From NCBI GenBank assembly GCA_028287135.1, contig JAQBQE010000061.1, forward strand, positions 1 to 41,235: DNA of 41,235 nt, given 5' to 3'. The stretch comes from Myxococcales bacterium (lineage in GTDB: Bacteria; Myxococcota_A; Polyangia; Haliangiales; Haliangiaceae). A model generated the notes under the pieces. The model worked only from the letters and a program-made list of their open reading frames with translations, did not search any database and was not told the origin of the DNA. Shown piece after piece: positions 29,069 through 38,557 of this stretch; the stretch's first letter is position 1; the number at the start of each line of letters is the position of its first letter. Position numbers and translations under genes: made by a program.

Positions 29069-30391
29069 CTAGATCCCGCTCCCGCCGCGCCGGTTCCGCC
29101 AGACCAGGGCCGCGCAGAACAGGGTCGCGGCGGCCGCGCTGGCGAACAGCAGGGCGAAGATCGGGCCGAGCTCGCCGCTCTTGGAGTCGTACATCCGCGC
29201 GATCACGAGCTCCTGGACGACGGGCCCCGAGCTTCCGAACCCGGAGATCACGGCCGCGGCGAACGTCGCTCGGTGGCGACCGCCGACATCGATCGCGCCG
29301 GCACCGCTCAGCAAGGCGTCGGGCCCGTAGAGAGTGAACCCGACGAGGAACAGCAGGATCGTGAACGGCCACACCCCGCTCGAGCCGAACATCATGAGGG
29401 CGCCCGTCGCGAGCGTCATCCCGATCATCATGATCAGGGCGACGCCTGCGCGCTTGCTCTTGAAGTACTTGTCCGACAGCCACCCGGTGATGAACACGCC
29501 GGGCAGACCACCGAGCTCGAACGCCGTCGAGTAGTAGTTGGCCTGGGAGTCGGGGAGCTTGTAGTTGCGGATCAGGAAGTACGTCGCCCACGACCACACC
29601 GCGTAACGCACGAACTTGGCGAAGAAGTAGAAGCCGGAGACCAGCAGGAGGTTGATCCATGACGACCGCGACAGGCCCATGAAGCCTTCCATCGCTGGCT
29701 CGGGTTCCTTCGATTCGTCGACGGCAGTGCTCGGGTCATCGATCGGCGGCAGGCCGACGTCCTCCGGCCGGTTGCGCTGGAGGAAGTAGAACTGGATCCA
29801 GATCGCGCCGAGCACGATCGAGCCGGCGAAGAAGCACCACCGCCACGGCGCGGGCATGTGCTGGTCGTGCATCGACAGCACCCAGCCGAGCGCCCACGCG
29901 GAGGTCAGGGCGCCGGTCGTGAAGTTGGTCGACCACAGCCCCATCACGCGGCCGCGCTCCTGCTTGTGGAACCAGCCCGCCATCGCGCCGATGTTCCCCG
30001 ACCATCCGGTCGCCTGCGCGAGCCCGTTGACCGCGATCAACCCGGCCCACAGCCACGGATCGAGGGTGAGCCCCATCGCGAGGGTGCACGCGATCGAGAG
30101 CCCCATGCCGAGGAGGACGTTGCGCCGTGGGCCGAGGCGCGTGCCCATCTGCGATGCGACGAACTGGCCGATGGCGTACGAGACCAGGTACGCGGCGTAG
30201 ATGTTCGCGAGGGTGGTCGCGTCCCACCCCGACTCGTGCTGGATCGCCGACTTCGCAGCGGTGAACGGTTTACGGCAGAAGTAGAAGCCGACGTACGACA
30301 GCCACGTCGACGCGAACACCTTCGCGCGCCACGCCTGGTGCTCGCGCGAGATCGGCGTGACCCGCGCGCCCGGCTTCTCGTCCCCCCTCAT
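29069..30391 (-). CDS. MFS transporter of the OPA (GlpT/UhpC-like) family
   Basis: 440 aa with about 12 predicted membrane helices. SYVGFYFCRKPFTAAKSAI in helix 1 and QATGWSGNIGAMAGWFHKQERGRVMGLWSTN around helix 4/5 are typical of organophosphate:phosphate antiporters. FTLYGPDALLSGAGAIDVGGRHRATFAA matches helices 10-11 of GlpT/UhpT. OPA members exchange glycerol-3-phosphate or hexose-6-phosphate for phosphate, or act as sensors (UhpC). The substrate cannot be told from sequence. It lies just upstream of the receiver-HATPase gene on the same strand, so transport/sensing and the partner-switch module could be coupled. Confidence 0.92.
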   Translation of the reverse strand: MRGDEKPGARVTPISREHQAWRAKVFASTWLSYVGFYFCRKPFTAAKSAIQHESGWDATTLANIYAAYLVSYAIGQFVASQMGTRLGPRRNVLLGMGLSIACTLAMGLTLDPWLWAGLIAVNGLAQATGWSGNIGAMAGWFHKQERGRVMGLWSTNFTTGALTSAWALGWVLSMHDQHMPAPWRWCFFAGSIVLGAIWIQFYFLQRNRPEDVGLPPIDDPSTAVDESKEPEPAMEGFMGLSRSSWINLLLVSGFYFFAKFVRYAVWSWATYFLIRNYKLPDSQANYYSTAFELGGLPGVFITGWLSDKYFKSKRAGVALIMMIGMTLATGALMMFGSSGVWPFTILLFLVGFTLYGPDALLSGAGAIDVGGRHRATFAAAVISGFGSSGPVVQELVIARMYDSKSGELGPIFALLFASAAAATLFCAALVWRNRRGGSGI

Positions 30392-30472
30392 GGTCTTGAC
30401 GGTACCGCGGACCGGGCTCGCGTGATCGGTCGCGAGCCCATCGTCGAGCGTTGCGAGCTCGTCACCGCGACG

Positions 30473-33298
30473 TCACCCGCCGCGAAGGCGAGCCACCGCA
30501 GCCCCGAGGGCGGATGCAACGCGCTCGAGATCGGACGCAGCGGTCCGCGTGTCATCCCCGTGGGGATCACCGACGGCGATCACGAAGGCAGGTCGATCGC
30601 TGACGGCGATCGCGATCGCCGTCGCCACGCTCGGCATCCCGAGCAGGCGCTGCAGACGTCCCTCGACTTCGCCGGTCGCGCGCGGCACCGCGGTGACGAC
30701 GCCCTTGCTCGTATGCGCGCTCTGGATGAGCGACGGCTCGTGGAGCGACATCACGATCCACTGCGCGAGGTCATCGGACAGCTGCGAGCCATGGCCACGG
30801 CGACCCGTCGCGGCTGCGTCGTCGAGCCCGAGCAACAGCGCGGAGCTCCATCGCGTGGCCGTGAACGTCATGATCGCGTCGAACGCGAGGTCCTCGGTGC
30901 GCGCCGCCGCGAGTGCGGCGACCGCGTCGGCGAGGTGCGACGACACCGCCTTGCTGGCGGAGAGCTGGGTCCCGACCGCGATGGCCGCGGCGGGCTTTGC
31001 CCCGGTGGCCGCCGCTGGCTCGTCGGACATCGGAGCTCCCTGGGTCTGGGTCCCGACCGCGATCGCCGGCGGACGTGCGGGTGCGGAGCTCGCGAGCGGC
31101 GGCGGCGTCGGACGCGACGGCGGCGCGGGGATCGGAAGCTTCGGATCGCGCGGCGGCGGCGGCATCGGCCGCGCGGCGGCTGCAGCGGCGGCGCGATCGA
31201 GAGCGGCGCGCGCGGCAGGCGGCGTGCGCGCCGGATCGCCGGGCGCCCGAGGCGGCACGATCGAGGGGATCCCGATCGGCGGCGTGATCGGTCGTGCGGG
31301 CGCCGCACCGCCTGCCGTCGGCGGTCGCGGCGCGGGCGTCGCGGCGCGCGGCGTAGGCGTAGGCGTAGGCGCTGGCGTCGCCGACTCGCGCGCGGATGGC
31401 GTCGGCGCAGTCGCCGTCGTCGGCGCGCTCTGCGTCGTCGGCACTCCGGTGGGCGGCGTGGGAGCCCCTGGCTCGCGCGGACGCAGCGCTGTGCCGAGCG
31501 TCGTCTTCGGAGCGGACGTGGGCCACGCGGGCTTCGCGGCGCGCGGTGGCTCTGCCGCGGGCTCCGAGGTCGGCACGCCGCTGGGCGGCGTCGGCGACCC
31601 GGGCTCGCGTGGTCGCAGCGCTGTGCCGATCGTCGTCGTCGGAGCGGACGTCGGCCATGCGGACTTCGTGGCGCGCGGAGGCTCCGCGGCTACCGGGGGC
31701 GGAGCTGCGATCGGCGGTGCGGGCTCGCGCGGTGTCAGCGCGGTGCCGAGCGTCGTCTTCGGCGCGGACGTGGGCCACGCGCGCCTGGCCGGCGATGGCG
31801 TGGGGAGCTCGAGCTCCGCATCGTCGGCAGCCAGCGAGATCGCAGCGGCCGACGCTGCCTCCGGGGCTGACGAGGTCACGACGCGCGCCGGTTCGCGAGG
31901 CTGCAGGGCTGTGCCGAGGGTCGTCTTTGGCGAGGTCGTGGGCCACGCGCGCTTGGCCGGGGACGGCGTCGGGAGCTCGAGGGGCGCATCCTCGGCAGCG
32001 AGCGAGATCGCAGCGGCCGATTGCTCGCGCACGGGCTGCTCCGCGCGCGACGGCGGCGTTGCGCGCGCTGGCCCGGGCTCGGGCCGGCTCGACGGTGCGA
32101 GGTCGAGCAGATCCCAGCTGCTGTCCGCAGCCGCCGGCGGCGTGCTCGCGACCGCGGTGGGTGCCGCGGCATCGAGCGCGGGCGATGGCGTCTGCGTCCG
32201 CGAGATCGCGGGACCCGCCGCCTCGAGCGCGGACCGACCAGGCCCCGGGCGTGGTGGCGTCTGCGTGCGCGCGATCGCGATCCCCGCGGCGTCGTCGAGG
32301 GGGCGCATCGGTGTCTGCGTGCGCGGCACCGTGGGCCCGGCCGCATCGAGGGCCGCGCGTCCTGGCGCGGCCCGCGGCGAGGTCTGCGTGCGCGGGACCG
32401 TGATCTCGACCGGATCGTCGAGGTCCGAGGGCCCGTCGAACGAACCGGCACCGAGGGCGGCGCGCCCGGGCGGTGCGGTCTGCGTCCGCGCGACGTTGAC
32501 CGGCGGCAACGTCGTTCGCTGGGTCGTGGTCGCGTGCGGCGCGAGGGCGACCGGCGTCGTGCGATGGGTCGGTGCGTCGACCGTCGAGGAGCTCGGGCGC
32601 TGGTTATGGATCTGAAAGCTCTGGCTCTGCGAGGCGTCCTTGTCGACGCCCGAGGCGTCGAGATCGACGAGCTCGAGCGATCCGAGGTCGGGCATCGACT
32701 CCGACGGCGCTCCGTCGATCGCGTCCATCTCATCGAGGTCGAGCGACGCGATCGGTCCGGTGCTCAGATCGACGTCGAACTCGTTGACGTCCTCGGGGCC
32801 GTAGACCTCGAGGACGAGTGCCTCGAGCTGATGCGCTGGTGCGACGGCGAGCAGGATCGATTCGTCCATCGCTCGCGCGAGCTGCGTGTGCAGGGCAGGG
32901 CTCGGATCACGCACGCACACGATCACATCGCCGCTGCCCATCCGACCGATCGGCAGCGCGACACAGGCGCGCGCGAGCGCCGCGGGCAGCAGGCCGACCA
33001 GCGATTCGTCACGACGCGCGATGTGCTTCTGCAGCACCGCCGCGACGCCGTGCTGTTCGCCGAGGGCGCGCGACGCTTCGTCGGCATCGAGCACGCCGTT
33101 GACCACGAGTAACGAGCACAGACGAAGCCCGGTCTCGCGCTGCCGGGCGAGGGCGCGCGCCAGGATCGATGGCTCGACCCAACCGTTAGCGACGAGGATG
33201 TCCCCGATGCGCTTCACGTCGCCAAGCTCATCACCGTAATTCTGCCACGAACCACGAACCCTTCGCGACGCCGGGACCCCGGAACTCCCGTACGCCAT
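30473..33298 (-). CDS. Large repeat-rich protein with GspE/MshE N-terminal-like and GAF-like domains
   Basis: 941 aa from ATG 33298, preceded by GGGGAG; a GTG at 33217 is an alternative. Residues ~29-175 (KRIGDILVANGWVEPSILARALARQRETG...GLLPAALARACVALPIG) match the MshE/GspE N-terminal domain of type II secretion/pilus ATPases, which can bind cyclic-di-GMP in some proteins; no ATPase domain follows. The middle (~270-760) is Pro/Ala/Thr-rich with two repeat families: RTQT-type units, and AWPTSAPKTTLGTALRPREP units occurring about four times. The last ~150 residues (LADAVAALAAARTEDLAFDAIMTFTATRWSSALLL...) resemble a GAF-type sensor. No signal peptide; probably a cytoplasmic signalling or adaptor protein. 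Divergent from the Ser/Thr kinase at 33521. Confidence 0.85.
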   Translation of the reverse strand: MAYGSSGVPASRRVRGSWQNYGDELGDVKRIGDILVANGWVEPSILARALARQRETGLRLCSLLVVNGVLDADEASRALGEQHGVAAVLQKHIARRDESLVGLLPAALARACVALPIGRMGSGDVIVCVRDPSPALHTQLARAMDESILLAVAPAHQLEALVLEVYGPEDVNEFDVDLSTGPIASLDLDEMDAIDGAPSESMPDLGSLELVDLDASGVDKDASQSQSFQIHNQRPSSSTVDAPTHRTTPVALAPHATTTQRTTLPPVNVARTQTAPPGRAALGAGSFDGPSDLDDPVEITVPRTQTSPRAAPGRAALDAAGPTVPRTQTPMRPLDDAAGIAIARTQTPPRPGPGRSALEAAGPAISRTQTPSPALDAAAPTAVASTPPAAADSSWDLLDLAPSSRPEPGPARATPPSRAEQPVREQSAAAISLAAEDAPLELPTPSPAKRAWPTTSPKTTLGTALQPREPARVVTSSAPEAASAAAISLAADDAELELPTPSPARRAWPTSAPKTTLGTALTPREPAPPIAAPPPVAAEPPRATKSAWPTSAPTTTIGTALRPREPGSPTPPSGVPTSEPAAEPPRAAKPAWPTSAPKTTLGTALRPREPGAPTPPTGVPTTQSAPTTATAPTPSARESATPAPTPTPTPRAATPAPRPPTAGGAAPARPITPPIGIPSIVPPRAPGDPARTPPAARAALDRAAAAAAARPMPPPPRDPKLPIPAPPSRPTPPPLASSAPARPPAIAVGTQTQGAPMSDEPAAATGAKPAAAIAVGTQLSASKAVSSHLADAVAALAAARTEDLAFDAIMTFTATRWSSALLLGLDDAAATGRRGHGSQLSDDLAQWIVMSLHEPSLIQSAHTSKGVVTAVPRATGEVEGRLQRLLGMPSVATAIAIAVSDRPAFVIAVGDPHGDDTRTAASDLERVASALGAAVARLRGG

Positions 33299-33481
33299 CG
33301 GCGCTCCCCGGGTGGTCCGCGGACCCAGGGCGGGTGCGTGACGTTCGTACGGGGGCCGATCGCCGCTACCCCAGGCGCGGTGGCCAACCCGCTGAAACCA
33401 GGACCTCCGAGAATCCCATGCGACACGGACGCACGGTCGTGAGCGCACACCGTGCTCTGGTGCCCCAACTATGCGTTCTTA

Positions 33482-33511
33482 TTGGACATTTACCTAAATC
33501 GTAGCTACCAT
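33482..33511 (+). promoter_or_regulatory. Possible sigma70-like promoter for the Ser/Thr kinase
   Basis: In an unusually AT-rich patch, TTGGAC (33482-33487) and TACCAT (33506-33511) are separated by 18 nt. The predicted transcription start (about 33518-33521) falls at GTG 33521, with no Shine-Dalgarno, suggesting a leaderless mRNA. Confidence 0.45.
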
Positions 33512-33520
33512 TTCTTAGCC

Positions 33521-35317
33521 GTGAACGCCGTGAACGCAGTGAACCCAGGTAGCCACATCGGTCAGTACCGGATCGTTCGCAAGATCGGAGCGGGCGGGAT
33601 GGGCACCGTCTACCTCGGGGAACACATCCTCCTGGGACGACGCGCGGCCATCAAGACGCTGCTTCCTGCGCTGTCGGTGCACAAGGAAATCGTGGAGCGC
33701 TTCTTCAACGAAGCGCGCGCGACCTCGGCGATCACCGATAACGGCGTCGTCCAGATCTTCGACTTCGGCTATCACGTGGACGGTACCGCGTACATCGTGA
33801 TGGAGCTGCTCGAAGGCGAGTCGCTCCAGACCCGGATCGAGCGCCTGGGTCAGATCGCTCCGAGCGATGCGCTCAGGATCGCTCGCATGGTCGCCGGCTC
33901 GCTGGCCTCCGCGCACGCCCACAACATCGTCCATCGGGATCTGAAGCCCGAGAACATCTTCCTGATCCATGACGGCGAGGCGCAGAACGGGGAGCGCACG
34001 AAGATCCTCGACTTCGGGATCTGCAAGCTCGGCACGTCGGACGGAGACCCGGTGCTCACGCAGACCGGCACGACGATGGGCACCCCGGTGTACATGTCGC
34101 CCGAGCAGTGCCGCGGTGCGGGCCACGTCGATCATCGCTCCGATATCTACGCACTCGGCTGCGTGCTGTTCCACATGCTCGCCGGCCGCCCGCCGTTCGA
34201 ATGTGAAGGCGCAGGCGAGTTCATCGTCGCGCACCTCCAGGAGGAGGCGCCGGCGCCGAGCACGTTCGTGCCGGGTCTGTCCGAGCTGGTCGATGGCCTG
34301 TTGCAGCGCTGCCTCGAGAAGTCCGCCGACGATCGCTTCCAGTCGATGACCGAGCTGCAGCACGCGCTCGAGTACGTGCTCGCGCGGATCACCGGCCCTG
34401 TCGTGGTCGCTGCGCCGGTCGAGCCGGCAACGCCGATCGCGCCGGGCTATCGCTCGTCGTACGACGCCAACTTCGGCACGCCGATGCCGACGCAGAACCT
34501 CCGGACGCCGCTGCCTTCGCAGGCGGTCGCCGCTGCGGGCGCTGCGCTGTCCGTGGCGCCGGCCGGTGAGCCGTCGGTGCTGCGCTCGCCGAAGAAGGCG
34601 GCGAAGTCGCGCCGCAAGTCACCATCGTCGAAGCTTCCGTCGAGCACGGGCACGGCCACCGGCTCGAGCCCGCCGTTCTCGACCGCGCGCGGATCGAAGC
34701 CGGCCGACGACGAGGCCGCGGTCCGCTCGGGATCGTCGGGCTGGTTCGTCGATTCGAACGCCGAGCTGCCGGCGACGCCGACGACGCTCGGCCTGTCGAC
34801 GGGTCAAGACCATGGACGCGTCACCTCGGTGCGCCGCCGGCCGCAGCGCACCGCGATCGCGATCGTGCTGTTCGGCATGCTCGCGGCGGCGGGCGCGTTC
34901 ATGATGGCCACACGCGGCGATGACGCCGTCGCCGACTCGTCACCCGCGATCGAGCAAGGCACGCTCGAGACCGCAGGCTCCGCGGTGGCCGCGACCGCTC
35001 CGGCTCCGGCTCCGGTCGTCGAGCCGACTCCCGCCGTCGCGAACCCGGTCGCGGCGACCGGCGAAACCGCCGGCAGTGCCGCGGTCGCCGAGCCCGCCAC
35101 GCCGCCGGCCGCGATCGCCAGCACCACGACCGCTGACCGCGCGGCGCCGGCGACGAAGGTCGCTGCTCCGACCAAGGCAAAGAAGCCGACCAAGGCCCGG
35201 CCCAAGGCCAAGGCGCGGCCGCAGCGCAGCACGACTCCGACGTCGCGTCCCTCGATCACGACGACCACCCCTGACCCCGTAGCTGTTCCGGCTGAGGATC
35301 TCTATGACACTCGCTGA
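33521..35317 (+). CDS. Hanks-type Ser/Thr protein kinase, membrane-anchored
   Basis: 598 aa from GTG 33521; two further in-frame GTGs (33530, 33539) come from a triplicated GTGAAC unit, so the exact start is uncertain. The kinase domain is canonical: glycine loop IGAGGMGTVYLG (22-33), AAIK Lys45, VVQIFDFG, HRDLKPEN (138-145), DFG (164-166), GTPVYMSPEQ (187-196), DIYALGCVLFHML. After a Ser/Lys/Pro-rich region there is one membrane helix (TAIAIVLFGMLAAAGAFMM, ~443-461). The outer segment is an Ala/Pro/Thr-rich tail ending with Lys/Arg/Pro-rich repeats (KAKKPTKARPKAKARPQ), with no PASTA domain. Overlaps the next gene by 14 bp. Confidence 0.94.
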   Translation: MNAVNAVNPGSHIGQYRIVRKIGAGGMGTVYLGEHILLGRRAAIKTLLPALSVHKEIVERFFNEARATSAITDNGVVQIFDFGYHVDGTAYIVMELLEGESLQTRIERLGQIAPSDALRIARMVAGSLASAHAHNIVHRDLKPENIFLIHDGEAQNGERTKILDFGICKLGTSDGDPVLTQTGTTMGTPVYMSPEQCRGAGHVDHRSDIYALGCVLFHMLAGRPPFECEGAGEFIVAHLQEEAPAPSTFVPGLSELVDGLLQRCLEKSADDRFQSMTELQHALEYVLARITGPVVVAAPVEPATPIAPGYRSSYDANFGTPMPTQNLRTPLPSQAVAAAGAALSVAPAGEPSVLRSPKKAAKSRRKSPSSKLPSSTGTATGSSPPFSTARGSKPADDEAAVRSGSSGWFVDSNAELPATPTTLGLSTGQDHGRVTSVRRRPQRTAIAIVLFGMLAAAGAFMMATRGDDAVADSSPAIEQGTLETAGSAVAATAPAPAPVVEPTPAVANPVAATGETAGSAAVAEPATPPAAIASTTTADRAAPATKVAAPTKAKKPTKARPKAKARPQRSTTPTSRPSITTTTPDPVAVPAEDLYDTR

Positions 35318-36326
35318 TCGCGTTCGAACCGTCGCGCTGCTCGCAGCGACCGGCCTCGTCACCCAGCTCTCGCCCGCCCGCGCGCAGTCCGCCGAGGCGG
35401 AAGTTCTGTTTCGTGACGGCCGCAAGCTGATCAAGCAAGGCAAGCTCGCCGCCGGCTGCGACAAGCTCGTCGCGAGCGAGAAGCTCGAGACCAGCGTCGG
35501 CACGCTGCTCAACGTCGGCGACTGTCGCGAGAAGCTCGGCAAGGTCGCGAGTGCGTGGGCAGCGTTCCGCAAGGCAGAAGGTCTCGCCAAGCGCGCCGGC
35601 AACGACGAGAAGCGAAGGCTCGAGGCCCGCAGTCGCGCCGACAAGCTCGAGCCCACGCTCGCGAACCTCGTGATCCAAGTCGACAACCGCGTCGAGGGTC
35701 TGGTCGTGAAGCGCGATGGGCTCGTGATCGATGTCGGGGCGTGGAACACGCCGGTGCCGGTCGATCCTGGTAGCTACGCGATCAACGTCGAGGCCCCTGG
35801 CTTCAAGCCGTGGCGCACCGAGATCACGGTGCTCCACAAGTCCAGACGAACGGTCTCGGTGCCGCCGCTCGAGCGGATTCCGGTCGCGCCGACCCCGGTG
35901 CCACCGGCGGTCGCGACCACCACCACGCCGGTCATGATCTCGCCTCCGACCGAGCGGGTCGCCGTGACCCGCACGACGCAGCAGCCGAGTGCCTGGACCG
36001 GCACGCGGTTCCTCGGTCTCGGGCTCGGTATGGTCGGCGCCGGTGCGATCGGCGGCGGCGTGTACTACGGGATGCGCGCGCAGGATCTCCAGGAGCAAGC
36101 GGATGCGCGCTGCCCGCTCGTGCTGTGCGCGGATGCGGAAGGTCTGCGGCTCAACAACCAGGCGCAGACCGCAGCGACGCGCGCGAACATCTTCTATGTC
36201 GCTGGCGGCGTCGCCGTCGCAGCATCGGTCGTGCTGTTCATCATCGGGGGGCCTGAAGATCGAACGGTCGTGACCCCCACGGCCGGCGTTGACCACGTCG
36301 GTGTCTCGGTCGCAGGGAGGTTCTGA
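35304..36326 (+). CDS. Secreted TPR/PEGA-like membrane-anchored protein
   Basis: 340 aa, ATG 35304, with GAGGA at 35294-35298; overlaps the kinase stop by 14 bp. Signal peptide ending SPARAQ. Residues ~28-110 are helical TPR-like with two Cys (AAGCDKL, NVGDCREK), the pattern AEVLFRDGRKLIKQGKLAAGCDKL-ASE. Residues ~115-190 fit a PEGA-type beta domain (VVKRDGLVIDVGAWNTPVPVDPGSYAINVEAPGFKPW). Then come a Pro/Thr linker and two membrane helices (FLGLGLGMVGAGAIGGGVYYG and IFYVAGGVAVAASVVLFII). This type commonly follows Ser/Thr kinase genes in myxobacteria; operon context suggests an envelope target or partner of the upstream kinase. Confidence 0.87.
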   Translation: MTLADRVRTVALLAATGLVTQLSPARAQSAEAEVLFRDGRKLIKQGKLAAGCDKLVASEKLETSVGTLLNVGDCREKLGKVASAWAAFRKAEGLAKRAGNDEKRRLEARSRADKLEPTLANLVIQVDNRVEGLVVKRDGLVIDVGAWNTPVPVDPGSYAINVEAPGFKPWRTEITVLHKSRRTVSVPPLERIPVAPTPVPPAVATTTTPVMISPPTERVAVTRTTQQPSAWTGTRFLGLGLGMVGAGAIGGGVYYGMRAQDLQEQADARCPLVLCADAEGLRLNNQAQTAATRANIFYVAGGVAVAASVVLFIIGGPEDRTVVTPTAGVDHVGVSVAGRF

Positions 36327-38326
36327 TGCGGCTGTCCATCTTCACGCTGTGCGTGCTCGGCGCATGCTCGGTACCCGACAAGCAATCCGCGATCGGCGAT
36401 GGCGGCGTGGACTCTGCGATTCCACCCGGCCCCGACGGCGCGCCCAACACCGAGATCACGGACGCGCCCGCGGAGTTCAGCCCCGCCGCCGCCGCGATGT
36501 TCGCATTCGCCTCGGATCTGGCGACCGCGACGTTCACGTGCAGCATCGACGGTGAGACGCCGACGCCATGCACGTCGCCGTACACCCGCACGCTCAACGA
36601 CGGTACTCACACGTTCTCGGTGCGCGCTCTCGGCAACGGCAAGAGCGATGACACCCCGGCGGAGCACCTGTGGTCGATCGATACGGTGATGCCCGATACG
36701 ATGATGACCAAGGCACCGCCCGCCCAGGACAACAGCACGATGGTGCGGTTCGCGTTCGATTCGAGCGAGCGCAACGTCACGTTCGAGTGCTCGCTCGACG
36801 GCACGCCGTTCGCCGCGTGCACCAGCGGAGCCGAGTTCGGTCCCGTCGGCGACGGTCCACATTCGTTCGCGGTCCGCGCGGTCGATCGCGCCGGCAACGT
36901 CGACACTGCACCAGCCGTCCACCCGTGGGCCGTCGACACCAGCACGCCCGACACCCAGCTGCTCACGGGCCCGGTCGGTGCGTCCGGCAGCACGTCCGCC
37001 ACGTTCAGCTTCGTCTCGCCGGACGCCGGCGCGGGCTCGACGTTCGACTGCAAGCTCGACAGCGGTGCGTTCACGGCGTGCACCTCGCCGCATGACCTCA
37101 CCGGTCTCGGTGAAGGCACTCACACGTTCGCCGTGCGCGTGCGTGACTCGGTCGGCAACCTCGATCCCACCCCGGCGACCCGGACCTGGGTCGTCGACCT
37201 CACGGCCCCCGACACGATGATCCTGACGGGCCCGACCGGCACGGTGCCGACGGCAACGGCGGGCTTCACGTTCACCAGCACCGAGGACGACGTCACCTAC
37301 GAGTGCAGCTTCGACAATGGAGCGTTTGCGGCGTGCACGTCACCTGCGAGCTTCACGGCCCTCGCGCAGGGTCCGCACACGTTCGCCGTGCGCGCCGTCG
37401 ACGTCGCGCTCCACCCCGATCCGTCACCGGCGACGCGGATGTGGACCGTCGATACCGTGGCACCGGAGCTGATGCTGACCAGCGGTCCCGCCGATGGCAG
37501 CACGAGCGGTCCGTACGTCAGCTTCGGGTTCACCGCGAGCGAAGGCACGCTCGAGTGCTCGTTCGACGGCGGGACGTTCTTCGCGTGCACGAGCCCCGCA
37601 TCGTTCAACATGACCGCAGGCGGGCACACGTTCACGGTCCGCACGACCGATGGCGCCGGGAACACCGTGAGTGCGAGCCGCGCGTGGACGGTCGAGTGTG
37701 CGCCGCCCGCTGCGACCGGCGCCTCGGGGTTGCTGCACCTCGACGACACCACGCAGACGCTCGAGAATGCGACGGGCGGCGCCGCGGCCGTGCTCGGCGA
37801 CGACGCAACGGCGGAAGCGATCGACCCTGCGCCGACGACCGGCCGGTTCAGCGGCGGCCTCGCGTTCACCGCGGTCGAAGGTGACCGCGTGAGCTGGCCC
37901 GCTGCGATCGGCGCGACGTCCGAGCTCACGGTCGAGCTGTGGGCGCGCCCGGAGGCCAGCGCCGGAACGCGCGATCTGTTCGTCAGCGGCGACGGCCGGG
38001 TCGCGATCCGCGTCGTGTTCGACACCGCGTCGACGGTTCGCTTTCAGGCGACGGTCGACGGGACCACGGCGACGTCAGCGGCGGTCCCGGCGACGGCGTG
38101 GCACCGGATCCTGATGTCCGTCCAGGCTCCAACGGTCCGGCTGTGGGTCGACGACGTGCGTACCGAGGGCGCGGGCCTGACGCTCGCGACCCCGCTGATC
38201 CTCGATACAATCCGCCTCGGCGGCAGCGCGACCGCGGCCTACGGCGGTCTGGTCGACGAGGTCTATGTCTCGTCCTCGGCGATCACCACCGACGAGGGCT
38301 CGCTCACTCGGTTCTGCCCGCTGTGA
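36326..38326 (+). CDS. Surface lipoprotein with five tandem Ig-like repeats and a LamG-like domain
   Basis: 666 aa; ATG 36326 overlaps the previous stop (TGATG), with AGGGAGG at 36314-36320. Lipobox LGAC (Cys14). From residue ~40 to ~460 there are five repeats of about 85 aa sharing xMxxxGP...F.F.....TFECSLDGxxFxACTSP...L..GxHTFxVRAxDxAGNxDxxPAxxxWxVD, each with a Cys pair. The last ~200 residues (LLHLDDTTQTLENATGG...LTVELWARPEA...VDEVYVSSSAIT) are a LamG/concanavalin-like jelly roll. Probably adhesion or carbohydrate binding at the surface. Last gene of the kinase-led run. Confidence 0.88.
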   Translation: MRLSIFTLCVLGACSVPDKQSAIGDGGVDSAIPPGPDGAPNTEITDAPAEFSPAAAAMFAFASDLATATFTCSIDGETPTPCTSPYTRTLNDGTHTFSVRALGNGKSDDTPAEHLWSIDTVMPDTMMTKAPPAQDNSTMVRFAFDSSERNVTFECSLDGTPFAACTSGAEFGPVGDGPHSFAVRAVDRAGNVDTAPAVHPWAVDTSTPDTQLLTGPVGASGSTSATFSFVSPDAGAGSTFDCKLDSGAFTACTSPHDLTGLGEGTHTFAVRVRDSVGNLDPTPATRTWVVDLTAPDTMILTGPTGTVPTATAGFTFTSTEDDVTYECSFDNGAFAACTSPASFTALAQGPHTFAVRAVDVALHPDPSPATRMWTVDTVAPELMLTSGPADGSTSGPYVSFGFTASEGTLECSFDGGTFFACTSPASFNMTAGGHTFTVRTTDGAGNTVSASRAWTVECAPPAATGASGLLHLDDTTQTLENATGGAAAVLGDDATAEAIDPAPTTGRFSGGLAFTAVEGDRVSWPAAIGATSELTVELWARPEASAGTRDLFVSGDGRVAIRVVFDTASTVRFQATVDGTTATSAAVPATAWHRILMSVQAPTVRLWVDDVRTEGAGLTLATPLILDTIRLGGSATAAYGGLVDEVYVSSSAITTDEGSLTRFCPL

Positions 38327-38346
38327 ACGCGCGGTAGTCAGTGGGC

Positions 38347-38555
<209 letters not shown>

Positions 38556-38557
38556 AG

